From Desulfosudis oleivorans (GTDB taxonomy: Bacteria; Desulfobacterota; Desulfobacteria; Desulfobacterales; SURF-7), in assembly GCA_020723325.1 (NCBI GenBank), contig DYJD01000007.1, positions 124,001 to 188,000 on the forward strand: a stretch of 64,000 nucleotides of DNA. Reading direction: 5' to 3'. The translations under genes and the position numbers were made by a program. Below, one piece after another: positions 24,656 to 33,450 of this stretch; within the stretch, counting starts at the first letter, position 1; each line of letters starts with the position of its first letter. The notes below the pieces were generated by a model. The model saw only the letters and a program-made list of their open reading frames with translations, did no database searches and was not told the origin of the DNA.

Positions 24656-25273
24656 ATGCCACCAAAGACACGCTTTTCAAATGAAGACATTATCTCAGCC
24701 GCATTTGCTGTACTTAGAAAAAAGGGTTGGGAGGAAGTGTCGGCCCGCTCCATTGCTAAAACCCTTAAATCTTCCACTACACCCATCTACACCTATCTGA
24801 AATCCATGAAAAACCTGGAAAGCGAGTTGGTCAAGGAAGCCTTGCAGTTGCTGCGGCGCTATCAGGAGGAAGTGAATACCGGGGACAAGTTTTTAAACTT
24901 AGGGGTGGGGTATATCCTGTTCGCCATGAAAGAAAAATTCCTCTTTCGCTTTCTGCACGATGAAAAACGGATGGGGCTGTATTTCCGCCATGGTGAAAAA
25001 ATCTGGAACGCCGATCTGAATATGCTGAACGAATACGCACTGATGCAATCCTTTTCCCAAGAGCAAAAGGAGCGTTTTCATTTTTCAAGTTGGATCTTCT
25101 CCCATGGTTTGGCCAGTTTGATCAACAACTCGCTGTACCAGCATGTTCCTGAAATGAAAAGCGAAAAACAAATCATCGCCTTTCTGGCCGAAGCGCTGCT
25201 TATCCATTGGGAGGGTATGAAAGCATTTTATCTTGCACAACAGAATACGCCGAAGAGTGAACCGGGCACATGA
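24656..25273 (+). CDS. TetR-family regulator leading the motAB operon
   Basis: 205 residues. An N-terminal TetR helix-turn-helix (about 5-50: FSNEDIISAAFAVLRKKGWE, then SARSIAKTLKSSTTPIYTYL) and an all-helical ligand domain. ATG 24656 follows AAGGTTGAGA. Its stop overlaps the motA start by four bases (ATGA), so it is co-translated with a stator gene, an unusual pairing. An inverted repeat over its promoter suggests self-repression. Ligand unknown. Confidence 0.85.
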   Translation: MPPKTRFSNEDIISAAFAVLRKKGWEEVSARSIAKTLKSSTTPIYTYLKSMKNLESELVKEALQLLRRYQEEVNTGDKFLNLGVGYILFAMKEKFLFRFLHDEKRMGLYFRHGEKIWNADLNMLNEYALMQSFSQEQKERFHFSSWIFSHGLASLINNSLYQHVPEMKSEKQIIAFLAEALLIHWEGMKAFYLAQQNTPKSEPGT

Positions 25274-26025
25274 AACGCGGCAAAATTGATTTGATCAGTT
25301 TTATGGGCCTGACGTTGGCCCTTTCCGCCATCCTGGGTGGCCAAATCCTTGAAGGCGGCAGGGCCCAATCCCTGATGCAGGTGACGGCCTTTTTCATCGT
25401 CATCGGCGGCACCATGGGCGCCATCATGCTGCAGACTACCTTGCCGGCCTTTTTCCAAGGGTTACGCTTGATTAAATGGGTCTTTATTACGCCGGTGCTT
25501 GATCCCGATGGACTTATCAGGGAACTGGTGGGCTGGAGTCAGATTTCCCGCCGGGATGGTATCCTGGGTCTGGAACCTTCAATTGACGGATTAAAAGACC
25601 CATTTCATCGCAAAGGCTTGCAGTTGCTGGTGGACGGCTTTGAACCCCAAAGAATTCGTGAAGAGTTGACCATTGAAATCAATGCCTATGAAGAGTACCA
25701 GCGCCTGGCAGCCAAGGTCTGGGAAGGGGCCGGCGGCTATGCTCCCACCATCGGCATCCTGGGGGCCGTCATGGGGCTGATCCATGTCATGGAAAACTTG
25801 TCTGATCCGTCCAAATTGGGCAGCGGCATTGCCGTGGCCTTTGTTGCCACGATTTACGGGGTGGGCTCAGCCAACTTGATTTTCCTTCCCATGGCCAATA
25901 AACTGAAAACCCTCATAGCCCATCAGGTGATGGTCCGTGAAATGCTGGTGGAGGGGCTGTGCGCCATTGCCAACGGTGAAAACCCGAGGAATATCGAGAC
26001 CAAATTGCAAGCCTACATTGCATGA
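25270..26025 (+). CDS. motA: MotA/PomA-type stator protein
   Basis: 251 residues, four transmembrane helices (about 10-30, 35-55, 150-170, 185-205), similar in length and N-terminus to PomA-type stators (IDLISFMGLTLALSAILGGQ). The segment GGYAPTIGILGAVMGLIHVM, with Pro and Thr, forms the ion-channel helix. The large cytoplasmic loop between helices 2 and 3 contacts the rotor. With MotB it forms an ion-driven torque unit. No other flagellar genes are in the window, so either a remote flagellum or another motility or envelope machine may use it. Confidence 0.9.
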   Translation: MKRGKIDLISFMGLTLALSAILGGQILEGGRAQSLMQVTAFFIVIGGTMGAIMLQTTLPAFFQGLRLIKWVFITPVLDPDGLIRELVGWSQISRRDGILGLEPSIDGLKDPFHRKGLQLLVDGFEPQRIREELTIEINAYEEYQRLAAKVWEGAGGYAPTIGILGAVMGLIHVMENLSDPSKLGSGIAVAFVATIYGVGSANLIFLPMANKLKTLIAHQVMVREMLVEGLCAIANGENPRNIETKLQAYIA

Positions 26026-26087
26026 TTTGAAATTTGAAATTTGAGATTTGAAATCTGAAATCTCAAATCTGAAATCTCAAATCCCAA
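26025..26087. repeat. Tandem 7-bp repeats, consensus ATYTSAA, between motA and motB
   Basis: Nine exact-phase heptamers begin on the last base of the motA stop codon: ATTTGAA, ATTTGAA, ATTTGAG, ATTTGAA, ATCTGAA, ATCTCAA, ATCTGAA, ATCTCAA, ATCCCAA. The last unit runs into AAAGGAG, the motB ribosome binding site. The first and last halves are partly complementary and may fold. Confidence 0.9.
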
Positions 26088-26096
26088 AGGAGCCCT

Positions 26097-26840
26097 ATGC
26101 GTGCCAAAAAACAGGAAGACCATGAAAACCATGAACGCTGGCTGGTTTCCTATGCCGACTTCATTACCCTGTTGTTTGCCTTTTTTGTGGTGATGTACGC
26201 CATTTCTTCGGTGAATGAGGGCAAATACAAAACATTAAGCGCTGCTTTGGTCAAAGCCTTTCACAACAATCCGGACCAAATTCCGGCCATGGGTTCCGGT
26301 GTGCAAACCGGTCTTGATCCCATTCCGGTGCCTACGGCGGAAATCACCACCGAAGAAGGTGATGCGGTGCAGAATGAAAAAATGCGGGAAATCGCCGACG
26401 ACATCCTCAAAGTGATGGAGCCGTTGGTAAAGGAAGGCCAGGTAAGGGTGGCCCAAAGCCGCGCCGGGGTTTCCGTTGAAATCAATGCCGGCGTCTTGTT
26501 CGAAGCCGGCCAAGCCCTGTTGGAAAAAAAACCGGTGGAAGTGCTGAAAGCCGTGGCGGAAGTGGTGGCTAAAGTACCGGAAATGATCATGGTGGAAGGT
26601 CATACGGACAATACACCCATCAACTCACCGGTCTATCCTTCCAATTGGGAACTTTCCTCGGCCCGGGCCAGTAGCGTGGTAAGACTTTTTATTGAAAACG
26701 GGGTGGCTCCCAGGCGTTTGACGGCCATGGGCTATGCCGACCAGCGACCGGTGGCATCCAATGACACCAATGAAGAACGAGCCAAAAACCGGCGCGTAAC
26801 CATCCGAATCGAGCCGGATGAAAACAAAAGAACGGACTAG
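26097..26840 (+). CDS. motB: MotB-type stator protein with OmpA domain
   Basis: 247 residues. One transmembrane helix (about 17-38, SYADFITLLFAFFVVMYA) carries the ion-binding Asp in YAD. The C-terminal OmpA-like peptidoglycan-binding domain (about 125-240) shows VEGHTDNTPI, NWELSSARA and RRVTIRI. The AAAGGAG ribosome binding site at 26086-26092 grows out of the 7-bp repeat array. MotB anchors MotA to the wall. Confidence 0.92.
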   Translation: MRAKKQEDHENHERWLVSYADFITLLFAFFVVMYAISSVNEGKYKTLSAALVKAFHNNPDQIPAMGSGVQTGLDPIPVPTAEITTEEGDAVQNEKMREIADDILKVMEPLVKEGQVRVAQSRAGVSVEINAGVLFEAGQALLEKKPVEVLKAVAEVVAKVPEMIMVEGHTDNTPINSPVYPSNWELSSARASSVVRLFIENGVAPRRLTAMGYADQRPVASNDTNEERAKNRRVTIRIEPDENKRTD

Positions 26841-26844
26841 ACCT

Positions 26845-29133
26845 ATGAAGTACATGCAACACGCCGCCATCGGCGGCATTTTTTTCATTCTGCTGTGGGG
26901 GTGCACATCGGATGAAAAAAAGGCGGCGGCATATTTTGAAAAGGGCTCAATCCTCCTGGAAAAAGGCGAATATACCAAGGCGGAAAGTCAGTTTAGGCAA
27001 GCCCTGAAATTGAACGCCGGCAATATAGCCGTCCATGAAAAACTGGCTGAGGTGTATCTTAAACTGGGCAATTCCAAAGAAGCGCTAAATGCTTATAATA
27101 AAGCCCTGGATTTGAATCCGGGCAACATTGCAGTGCGCTTAAAATTGGCCAGATTCGAACTCCTGGGAGGCAACAACAAAAAGGCCCATGAAGGCATAAA
27201 TACGGTTTTATCCCAACGGCCGGACGACCTGGAAGCCTTGAAGCTAAAGGCCGACCTGCTGGAACAGGAAAACCGTTTCGAGGAGTCGGCCGCGGTTTTC
27301 CAGAAAATCGCTGATCTTGCTGCGGACCAAGGGGAAAAAACCGAGGCTTATCTGGGCCGCGCAAGAAACCTGGCGCGGCTTGGGCAGCCTGATAACGCTG
27401 AAAAAGTTCTGTTGGAGGCGGTGGATACCGATACCCACAACATCAAAACCCGCTTGGTTCTCTACAATTTTTATGCAAACACGGGTAAACCGGAAAAGGC
27501 CGAGCAGGTGCTGCTGCAATCCATCCAGACAAATCCGAATAATTCCGATTTGTATATTCTTCTCGGGATCTTTTATTTCAACCGCAAAGCCCTGGATCAG
27601 GCTGAACAAACCCTTCATCAAGCCATTGAAATCGATCCCAACAACATCAAGCCTTACCTGGTGGCGGCGGAACTCCAAGTCGCCGCAGGCCAAACCGACA
27701 AAGCCTTGGCCATCTATGAACAGGCCTTGGCCATCCAGCCCAAAAACCTGCGCCTGCGCTTGATCATTGCCCGCTTCTATCTCAAAAACAACCAATTGAC
27801 CCAAGCCGAAGAATGCATCCAAAATATCCTGAAGGAGCAGCCCGCCTATTTGCCGGCCCTGACCCTGAAAGGTGAACTGCTTTTCATCAAGCAGGAATAT
27901 GACGCTGCCATCCGGCTTTTTGATCAGCTTATCCAAAAGGAACCCGGCTCGGATCGGATTCACTTATTGATGGCCCAGGCCCACCATCTCAAGGGCGATA
28001 ATACCGCCGCCATTGACGCCGTGCACAAGGCCCTTGCCATTCAGCCCAACAATATCAATGCCAAGCTTTTGCTGTCCGATATCTATCTCAAGGAAGGTCA
28101 ATTCGACAAAGCCCAGAAGATCAACATGGAAATCTTTTCCATGCTGCATCAAGACCCGGCCGTGCGCATCATTCTTGGAAATACCGCCGATGTTCAACAG
28201 CGCGGCAACGAAATCAGCGTGGACTCCTTCGACACCCTTTTTAAACTGGCTTCGGAAAATCCGGTTGGTCATCTCCGCATCGGCCAGGTGGAATTTTTCA
28301 GAAAAAAATACGACCAGCTCATGCAAAACTTCGAGGCAGCCTTCAACGCCAACCCCAAATTGATCGGAGTATTCACCAGCATCATTCTGCTGCATGCGGT
28401 CAAAGACGAATATGACATCGCCATCCAGAAATGTGACAATGAGATTCAGTTGCTCAAGGATGAGCCCGCCCTCCAGGCCATTGTCTACAATTTGAAAGGC
28501 GGACTTTATCTGGCCCGGAATCTGGCGGAACCGGCCGAGAGCTCTTTCCGGGCCGCCATTGCCGCAAGTCCCAATTTTTTGCCGCCCTACTACGGCCTGG
28601 CGCGGCTCTATTTGATGAACAAGGATGTGGACAAAGCCGTGGAGCAATACCAGGCCCTGCTGGAAAAGAATCCCAATCAAACCGGCCCCCATATGGTGCT
28701 GGGCACCCTTTACAGCAACCTGAAACGCTTTGACCTTGCCGAGAAGCATTATCGCACGGCCCTATCCATCAATCCCGACTTTACTCCGGCTGCCAATAAT
28801 CTGGCCTACCTGCTTTCAGAGCACGGCAACGACCTGGAGGAAGCCCTGCGCTTTGCTGTTTCAGCCAAGGCCAAAAAGCCGGATGACCCGTTCATCAAAG
28901 ACACCTTGGGATGGATTTATTATAAAATGGGCCTGTTCCCGGACGCCATCCGCGAGCTTTCGGAAAGCGTCGAAAAACTGCCGGATAATGCCATGGTGAA
29001 TTATCATTTGGGCATGGCCTACTATAAAAGTGGGGCGAACCAGACGGCCAAGATGCGGCTTGAGAGGGCCCTGAAGTTGAACAGCAAGTTCGCCTATGCG
29101 GAACAAGCCAAAAAAATATTGGGCAAATTGTAA
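26845..29133 (+). CDS. Large TPR-repeat lipoprotein
   Basis: About 762 residues from ATG 26845. The signal peptide ends in a lipobox (LLWGC, Cys near 20) and the +2 residue is Thr, so an outer-membrane fate is likely. Around 20 TPR units fill nearly the whole protein (for example AYNKALDLNPGNIAVRLKLA, and similar blocks every 34 residues), with a less regular stretch near 440-540. Such proteins scaffold envelope complexes or exopolysaccharide export (PrsT/PilF-like). It directly follows motB; a start at 26818 would overlap motB and lengthen the signal peptide. Confidence 0.85.
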   Translation: MKYMQHAAIGGIFFILLWGCTSDEKKAAAYFEKGSILLEKGEYTKAESQFRQALKLNAGNIAVHEKLAEVYLKLGNSKEALNAYNKALDLNPGNIAVRLKLARFELLGGNNKKAHEGINTVLSQRPDDLEALKLKADLLEQENRFEESAAVFQKIADLAADQGEKTEAYLGRARNLARLGQPDNAEKVLLEAVDTDTHNIKTRLVLYNFYANTGKPEKAEQVLLQSIQTNPNNSDLYILLGIFYFNRKALDQAEQTLHQAIEIDPNNIKPYLVAAELQVAAGQTDKALAIYEQALAIQPKNLRLRLIIARFYLKNNQLTQAEECIQNILKEQPAYLPALTLKGELLFIKQEYDAAIRLFDQLIQKEPGSDRIHLLMAQAHHLKGDNTAAIDAVHKALAIQPNNINAKLLLSDIYLKEGQFDKAQKINMEIFSMLHQDPAVRIILGNTADVQQRGNEISVDSFDTLFKLASENPVGHLRIGQVEFFRKKYDQLMQNFEAAFNANPKLIGVFTSIILLHAVKDEYDIAIQKCDNEIQLLKDEPALQAIVYNLKGGLYLARNLAEPAESSFRAAIAASPNFLPPYYGLARLYLMNKDVDKAVEQYQALLEKNPNQTGPHMVLGTLYSNLKRFDLAEKHYRTALSINPDFTPAANNLAYLLSEHGNDLEEALRFAVSAKAKKPDDPFIKDTLGWIYYKMGLFPDAIRELSESVEKLPDNAMVNYHLGMAYYKSGANQTAKMRLERALKLNSKFAYAEQAKKILGKL

Positions 29134-29183
29134 CAGTTGCATGGATCGCTCCCAAACCAAAAAGTACGGGGCAATTTATTGAA

Positions 29184-30341
29184 ATGAAATATTTCCCCTT
29201 TAGAATTTTAATTCTCTGCATTGTATTGCCGCCCATTATCCATCTGACGACAATCCAATCCATGGAGAAGTATCTCAAAGAAAAATACCGGGAAGATATC
29301 GAAAACAGCTACCTGGGTGAAACCGGGCCCTTGTTCAATGGCGATATCCGCCTGCGGGACACTGTCAACAACAACATCGATGGCTATTTACAAAAGCAGA
29401 AAATGATCGGCTGGGGCGCCAAAGCCGATGTATGGGTCACCACCAAACAGAATTCCATTATTTACCCCAATATCTCCACGGATGACGAGGATTCGCTGAT
29501 CACCGGGGACCGCCGCCAGGTGGCGGGCGAGAATTTCCGTTTGATGAACGAGGGTCTGGTAATAAAGGTCAATGTGGTTCTCCAGCGGAGTTCTTTTCTG
29601 GTGATTGCCATGTTCAGCTCTTTTTATCTGATTTCCCTGTTTATACTGTACCGCTACTACCGTGTCAGCGCCCGCAAAGCGGTTTTGGAAGAAATGAATC
29701 GTGAAAAGGAAATCGCCCGGCTCCTGGAGATTGAAAAAAAACATGCCGAGCGTCTGGAAGCCCTGCGGGAGGACAAGCATTTTCTGGCCGGGGAATTCCA
29801 GAGAATCAAAAAGAAATTGGAATTGGACAAGCTTCAGGCCACCCGCAATGAAGATGACATGATCGAGGAAATGGCGGCCCTTGAAAAAAAATTCCAGGAT
29901 TCCCTGAAACTTTATGACGAGCAGCAAAAAGAAAATGAATCCCTAAAGGAAATCATCCGCCAGTATGAAAAAATGCTGCAAAAAACCGATAAACAAAAAG
30001 ACAAAGCCACCTCCGCCGTGGCCAAACGCTTCAAGATGCTCTATAAAAATCTGTTGTTTCAACAACGCGCCCACCAGGGGGTGGCTGACTTGCCGGATGA
30101 AATGAAAATCAAGGCCGAAGAGGTGATTCAACACTTGAACACGGATCCGGCCCTGGTGGCGGTCAAGCGCAAAGTAATGATGAAACGCAATCCCAAGGCG
30201 ATTTTCGAGGTTGTCTTCTCCTATAATGGGCGCCTGTATTTCCGGAAAACAAAAGACAACCGCATCGAAGTGCTGGCCGTGGGCACGAAAAACACGCAGA
30301 ATAAAGACTTGGCCTATTTGGATGGTTTGGATTTGGACTAA
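29184..30341 (+). CDS. Membrane coiled-coil protein with a possible RelE-like tail
   Basis: 385 residues. TM1 about 4-22, an extracytoplasmic region to about 130, TM2 about 135-158, then a long charged coiled coil (about 165-280). The last 100 residues resemble the RelE/ParE fold: a helix pair (FKMLYKNLLFQQRA, then DLPDEMKIKAEEVIQHL), PALVAVKRKV, then strands FEVVFSYNGRLYFRKT and IEVLAVGTKN. There is no antitoxin gene nearby and the catalytic residues of mRNases are not evident, so a structural or binding role is more likely. I do not recognise a named family. Its stop overlaps that of the convergent gene by four bases. Confidence 0.75.
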   Translation: MKYFPFRILILCIVLPPIIHLTTIQSMEKYLKEKYREDIENSYLGETGPLFNGDIRLRDTVNNNIDGYLQKQKMIGWGAKADVWVTTKQNSIIYPNISTDDEDSLITGDRRQVAGENFRLMNEGLVIKVNVVLQRSSFLVIAMFSSFYLISLFILYRYYRVSARKAVLEEMNREKEIARLLEIEKKHAERLEALREDKHFLAGEFQRIKKKLELDKLQATRNEDDMIEEMAALEKKFQDSLKLYDEQQKENESLKEIIRQYEKMLQKTDKQKDKATSAVAKRFKMLYKNLLFQQRAHQGVADLPDEMKIKAEEVIQHLNTDPALVAVKRKVMMKRNPKAIFEVVFSYNGRLYFRKTKDNRIEVLAVGTKNTQNKDLAYLDGLDLD

Positions 30342-30796
30342 CGTTTGGTATTGCGATACAACATGGTGGTGCTTCTGATTTTACGGGTCAGCAGCCAGGC
30401 GAAATTATGCATGATGGTCAATGCCACGGACGGTTTTCGCAGACTGAACTGATCAAAATCGGAGCGGGTCAGCACCAGGGCTGTGGATTCCTCCATGGTC
30501 CAGGCTGAGGCCGATCTTTTGGCACCGTCGATAAAGGAAAATTCACCAAAAATTTCCCCCGGATGGATGACATTGATCCATTCCTCCTCTTCCTTGCGCC
30601 ACATGGTCCGCAAGGTAATTTTAACACTGCCTTCGTAAAGCAGATACATGTTGTCGCCGATATCATCCTCGGAAAAAATTTGAGAATTCCTTGGAAAGCT
30701 TGTATCGGTCAACAAGGCGTCGATTTCCGCAAGATCAGCGGGCGAAATATTGGTGAACAATTCAGACAGGGCCAAAAAGCGGATACGTTTATTCAT
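30338..30796 (-). CDS. Cyclic-nucleotide-binding-domain protein
   Basis: 152 residues, essentially one cNMP-binding beta-roll (about 20-135). The phosphate-binding cassette appears as FGEFSFIDGAKRSASAW (the Gly-Glu and Arg-Ser contacts are present). It has no DNA-binding, kinase or channel domain, so it may bind a partner on sensing a nucleotide. It lies 26 bases downstream of the alpha/beta-hydrolase gene on the same strand. Confidence 0.85.
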   Translation of the reverse strand: MNKRIRFLALSELFTNISPADLAEIDALLTDTSFPRNSQIFSEDDIGDNMYLLYEGSVKITLRTMWRKEEEEWINVIHPGEIFGEFSFIDGAKRSASAWTMEESTALVLTRSDFDQFSLRKPSVALTIMHNFAWLLTRKIRSTTMLYRNTKR

Positions 30797-30822
30797 TTTT
30801 TCAGTTCCTCCCCTGGGGCCAG

Positions 30823-31713
30823 TCAGCCGCCGGTTTGAACACTTGGGCCGGCCGCGCTTTCATCTCCCATCCGAGTGATTTCGTTTGCAATGAAAAGGCC
30901 GACTTTTTCACTGTGGGTTTCCTTATTGCTCTGCATCAATTCCAGCCGGGCCGCTGGCATTGATGCGATCATTCTATTGAGCGTTTCAATACCGTGGAGT
31001 GTATCGCTTTTGGCGCCGATGATCAAGACCGGGGAATTAACGGCAGGCAGTTTGTCCCACAGGGAATAATCCTTGATGGCGTAAGCATTGGCTTTCAGGC
31101 GTATGGGTTCGGCCGCATCAATGGTGCCTTCGTATTTCTTGACCTGCTCCGGTTCCTTATCTTTGTCCAAGCGGAAGTATTTCAGATAGGTTTTTAAAAT
31201 GGGCCGCACCATGGTGTAAAGACCGGCCGGAACAAAGCGGATGATGAAAAGCAGCCAAACGGGAAAAGGAAAGTCGCAGATGGGAGAAATCAGGAAGGCG
31301 GACCTGGGCCGGCGCGGAAACTGGGCCATATAATCCAGAATAACCGTGGCGCCCAAGGAACTGCCGGCCAAATAAAAGTGCTGGCGGTCACCGATTTTTT
31401 GTTGGATCATTTCCGCCAGATCCTGGCTCATGCGGGGAATGGAAAAACTGAGACCGGTTTTTTCAGGCAAACAGGCACTGCGCTTTTCACGGCTTTCAAA
31501 ATAGATGGTCCGATATTGTTTGCCGAGCAGGTTCAATACTTCTTTCCAGCCGCTGATCAAGGATACCCAGCCGGCCACGAAAATAATGACAGGACTTTCA
31601 TCCGGATTGTGCTTTGGTCCGAGGTCAATCAGTTTTAAGGAAACACCATCCGATACCTGGATATATTCTTCCTGTACGGTAATATCCGCTTCAAAAAAAA
31701 TGCTGTCTGACAT
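30823..31713 (-). CDS. Alpha/beta-hydrolase
   Basis: 296 residues with an alpha/beta-hydrolase core: oxyanion strand (VIIFVAGWVSLISGW), nucleophile elbow Gly-Ser-Ser-Leu-Gly near residue 118, an Asp in VLIIGAKSDTLHG near 235 and His near 269 (KETHSEKVG). A hydrophobic cap lies around 150-175. It could be an esterase, lipase or thioesterase. Its neighbours (kinases, GlpD, FadR-like regulator) suggest ester or lipid breakdown, but the substrate is unknown. Confidence 0.8.
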   Translation of the reverse strand: MSDSIFFEADITVQEEYIQVSDGVSLKLIDLGPKHNPDESPVIIFVAGWVSLISGWKEVLNLLGKQYRTIYFESREKRSACLPEKTGLSFSIPRMSQDLAEMIQQKIGDRQHFYLAGSSLGATVILDYMAQFPRRPRSAFLISPICDFPFPVWLLFIIRFVPAGLYTMVRPILKTYLKYFRLDKDKEPEQVKKYEGTIDAAEPIRLKANAYAIKDYSLWDKLPAVNSPVLIIGAKSDTLHGIETLNRMIASMPAARLELMQSNKETHSEKVGLFIANEITRMGDESAAGPSVQTGG

Positions 31714-31858
31714 TGAGTCCTTCCCATATGCAAAACCATTTTTCCCCTAATCCTGTTCCAGCATTCTTGATGAAAAATCATTTCCCTGTCAATCCCAAAA
31801 TTGGCCTGGAATTATCCCTGCACCCCGAAAAGGGCCATACCGCCGACAAAGCCTTGGG

Positions 31859-33436
31859 TTATGCGCTTTTTCGATTCAAACGCCGGAACATGCCGCGGTT
31901 GGCATGGTAGATATTGAGGAATTCGCCATACAATTCATCATAGATGGCGCGGTGGGCTGGATCAGGCTGGAAGACCCGGCGGATTTGCGTAAGCCCCGGA
32001 ATATCCGCGAAAGCTATCCGGCCGAGGGCCACGGCAGCAATCAGGGCCGCCCCCCGGGCATTGGCCTGCATGGGATTTTCAACCTGACGGATTTCCCGCT
32101 GGAGCACATCGGCAAAGATCTGGCACCAGGCATCGGATTTGGCGCCGCCGCCGATCATATTCAAATGCCCGAACTTTCTCCTGATGAAGCGCTCCACATA
32201 TTTCAGGCTCCAGCGGGTATTGTAGGCCACGCCCTCCATGACGGCCCGCACGATTTGATCCTGGTTGGTGGTTTTGGAAATATTGTACAAGCCGCCCCGC
32301 AGGGCCGTATCATCCACCGGGGTTCTTTCCCCATTGAGCCAAGGGGTGAAAATGAGCTTATAACTACCGGCCGGAACCCGCCCGACGATGGCATCCAGAT
32401 CCGCATATATATCCATTGAGGGGTCCCTGCCGTGTCCGGGCCGGGCCTGCAGCACTTTTTCCAGTATGAAATCCAGGCATTCTCCAGCCATGTCCTGCTC
32501 ATTGACCGACTGGTATTTTCCGGGAATGGCGGATGGAAAAGCGGCGATGGAGCGGAACACATCCGTCTTTTTAAACGGCACAATTGCCTGTACCCAGGAG
32601 GAGGTGCCGATATAAAGATGCCCTTCAAAATCCCGGACAGCGCCGGAACCGACCAAGGCCGACTGGTGATCCGGGGAGCCCATGACCACCTTTACATCCC
32701 CGGTCAGGCCGATTTCCTCAGCCACCGCCTTTTTCAAAGGACCGAGTATCTCCGTGGCTTTTTTTAATGGCGGCAGTTTTTGCCTTTCTATGCCCAGGCA
32801 GCGAATCAAGTTATCATCATAGCGGATGTGATCCACATCGCGGATATCCGTCACCCAAAACAATTGAATCGAGTCAAAGGAGGCGGCGAATTCTCCGGTC
32901 AATCGCAGGTTCAGATAGTCTTTGCTGGGCAGAAACATATGGGTACGGGCATAAATTTCCGGGAAGCGGTGTTTGATCAGGAGCACATGGGCGATATCAT
33001 CCTTGCCGGACAGGGTGGGTCCCCCGCCGGTTTTGGGCAGCCAGCGCAGGATTTTAAACAGGTTGTAGCCGCAAACACTTGGAAAGCCCTTCATAAACCG
33101 CTCCACGTACTCGGCCCCCCGGTAGTCCATCCAGGTCACGGCGTTCATGAGCGGAACCCCCGCAGCATCCACCGCCACGGTGGTGGAAAAGGTGCTGGAC
33201 ACGCAAACCGCCGTGATGGCTTCCGGCGCCACCGCGCTTTTGCCCACCAGCTTTTTGGAAGTATTGATCAAGGCCCGCCACCAATCATGGGGGTCCTGCT
33301 CGGCGCCGCCGCCGGGCAGAAAAAGGATGGGGGTTTCCTCAAATTCGAAATCCATCACTTTCCCCCGGCTGGAAACAATGGCCGCCTTGATTCCCGAAGT
33401 GCCGTGGTCAATGGCTAAAATATATTGATCCTGCAT
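31859..33436 (-). CDS. FGGY-family carbohydrate kinase (xylulokinase-like)
   Basis: 525 residues. ATP-dependent sugar or polyol kinase. The N-terminal actin-fold phosphate loop is clear (ILAIDHGTSGIKAAIVSSRG, 5-24), as are the ADP-binding segment GGGAKSDAWCQIFADV near 430 and the signature NAGMQANARGAA-like region (NPMQANARGAALIAAV). Substrate specificity within FGGY cannot be read directly. It starts 14 bases after the end of the saccharopine-dehydrogenase-like gene, so the two are probably one transcript. Confidence 0.88.
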   Translation of the reverse strand: MQDQYILAIDHGTSGIKAAIVSSRGKVMDFEFEETPILFLPGGGAEQDPHDWWRALINTSKKLVGKSAVAPEAITAVCVSSTFSTTVAVDAAGVPLMNAVTWMDYRGAEYVERFMKGFPSVCGYNLFKILRWLPKTGGGPTLSGKDDIAHVLLIKHRFPEIYARTHMFLPSKDYLNLRLTGEFAASFDSIQLFWVTDIRDVDHIRYDDNLIRCLGIERQKLPPLKKATEILGPLKKAVAEEIGLTGDVKVVMGSPDHQSALVGSGAVRDFEGHLYIGTSSWVQAIVPFKKTDVFRSIAAFPSAIPGKYQSVNEQDMAGECLDFILEKVLQARPGHGRDPSMDIYADLDAIVGRVPAGSYKLIFTPWLNGERTPVDDTALRGGLYNISKTTNQDQIVRAVMEGVAYNTRWSLKYVERFIRRKFGHLNMIGGGAKSDAWCQIFADVLQREIRQVENPMQANARGAALIAAVALGRIAFADIPGLTQIRRVFQPDPAHRAIYDELYGEFLNIYHANRGMFRRLNRKSA

Positions 33437-33450
33437 ATACCCTGCCTGCT

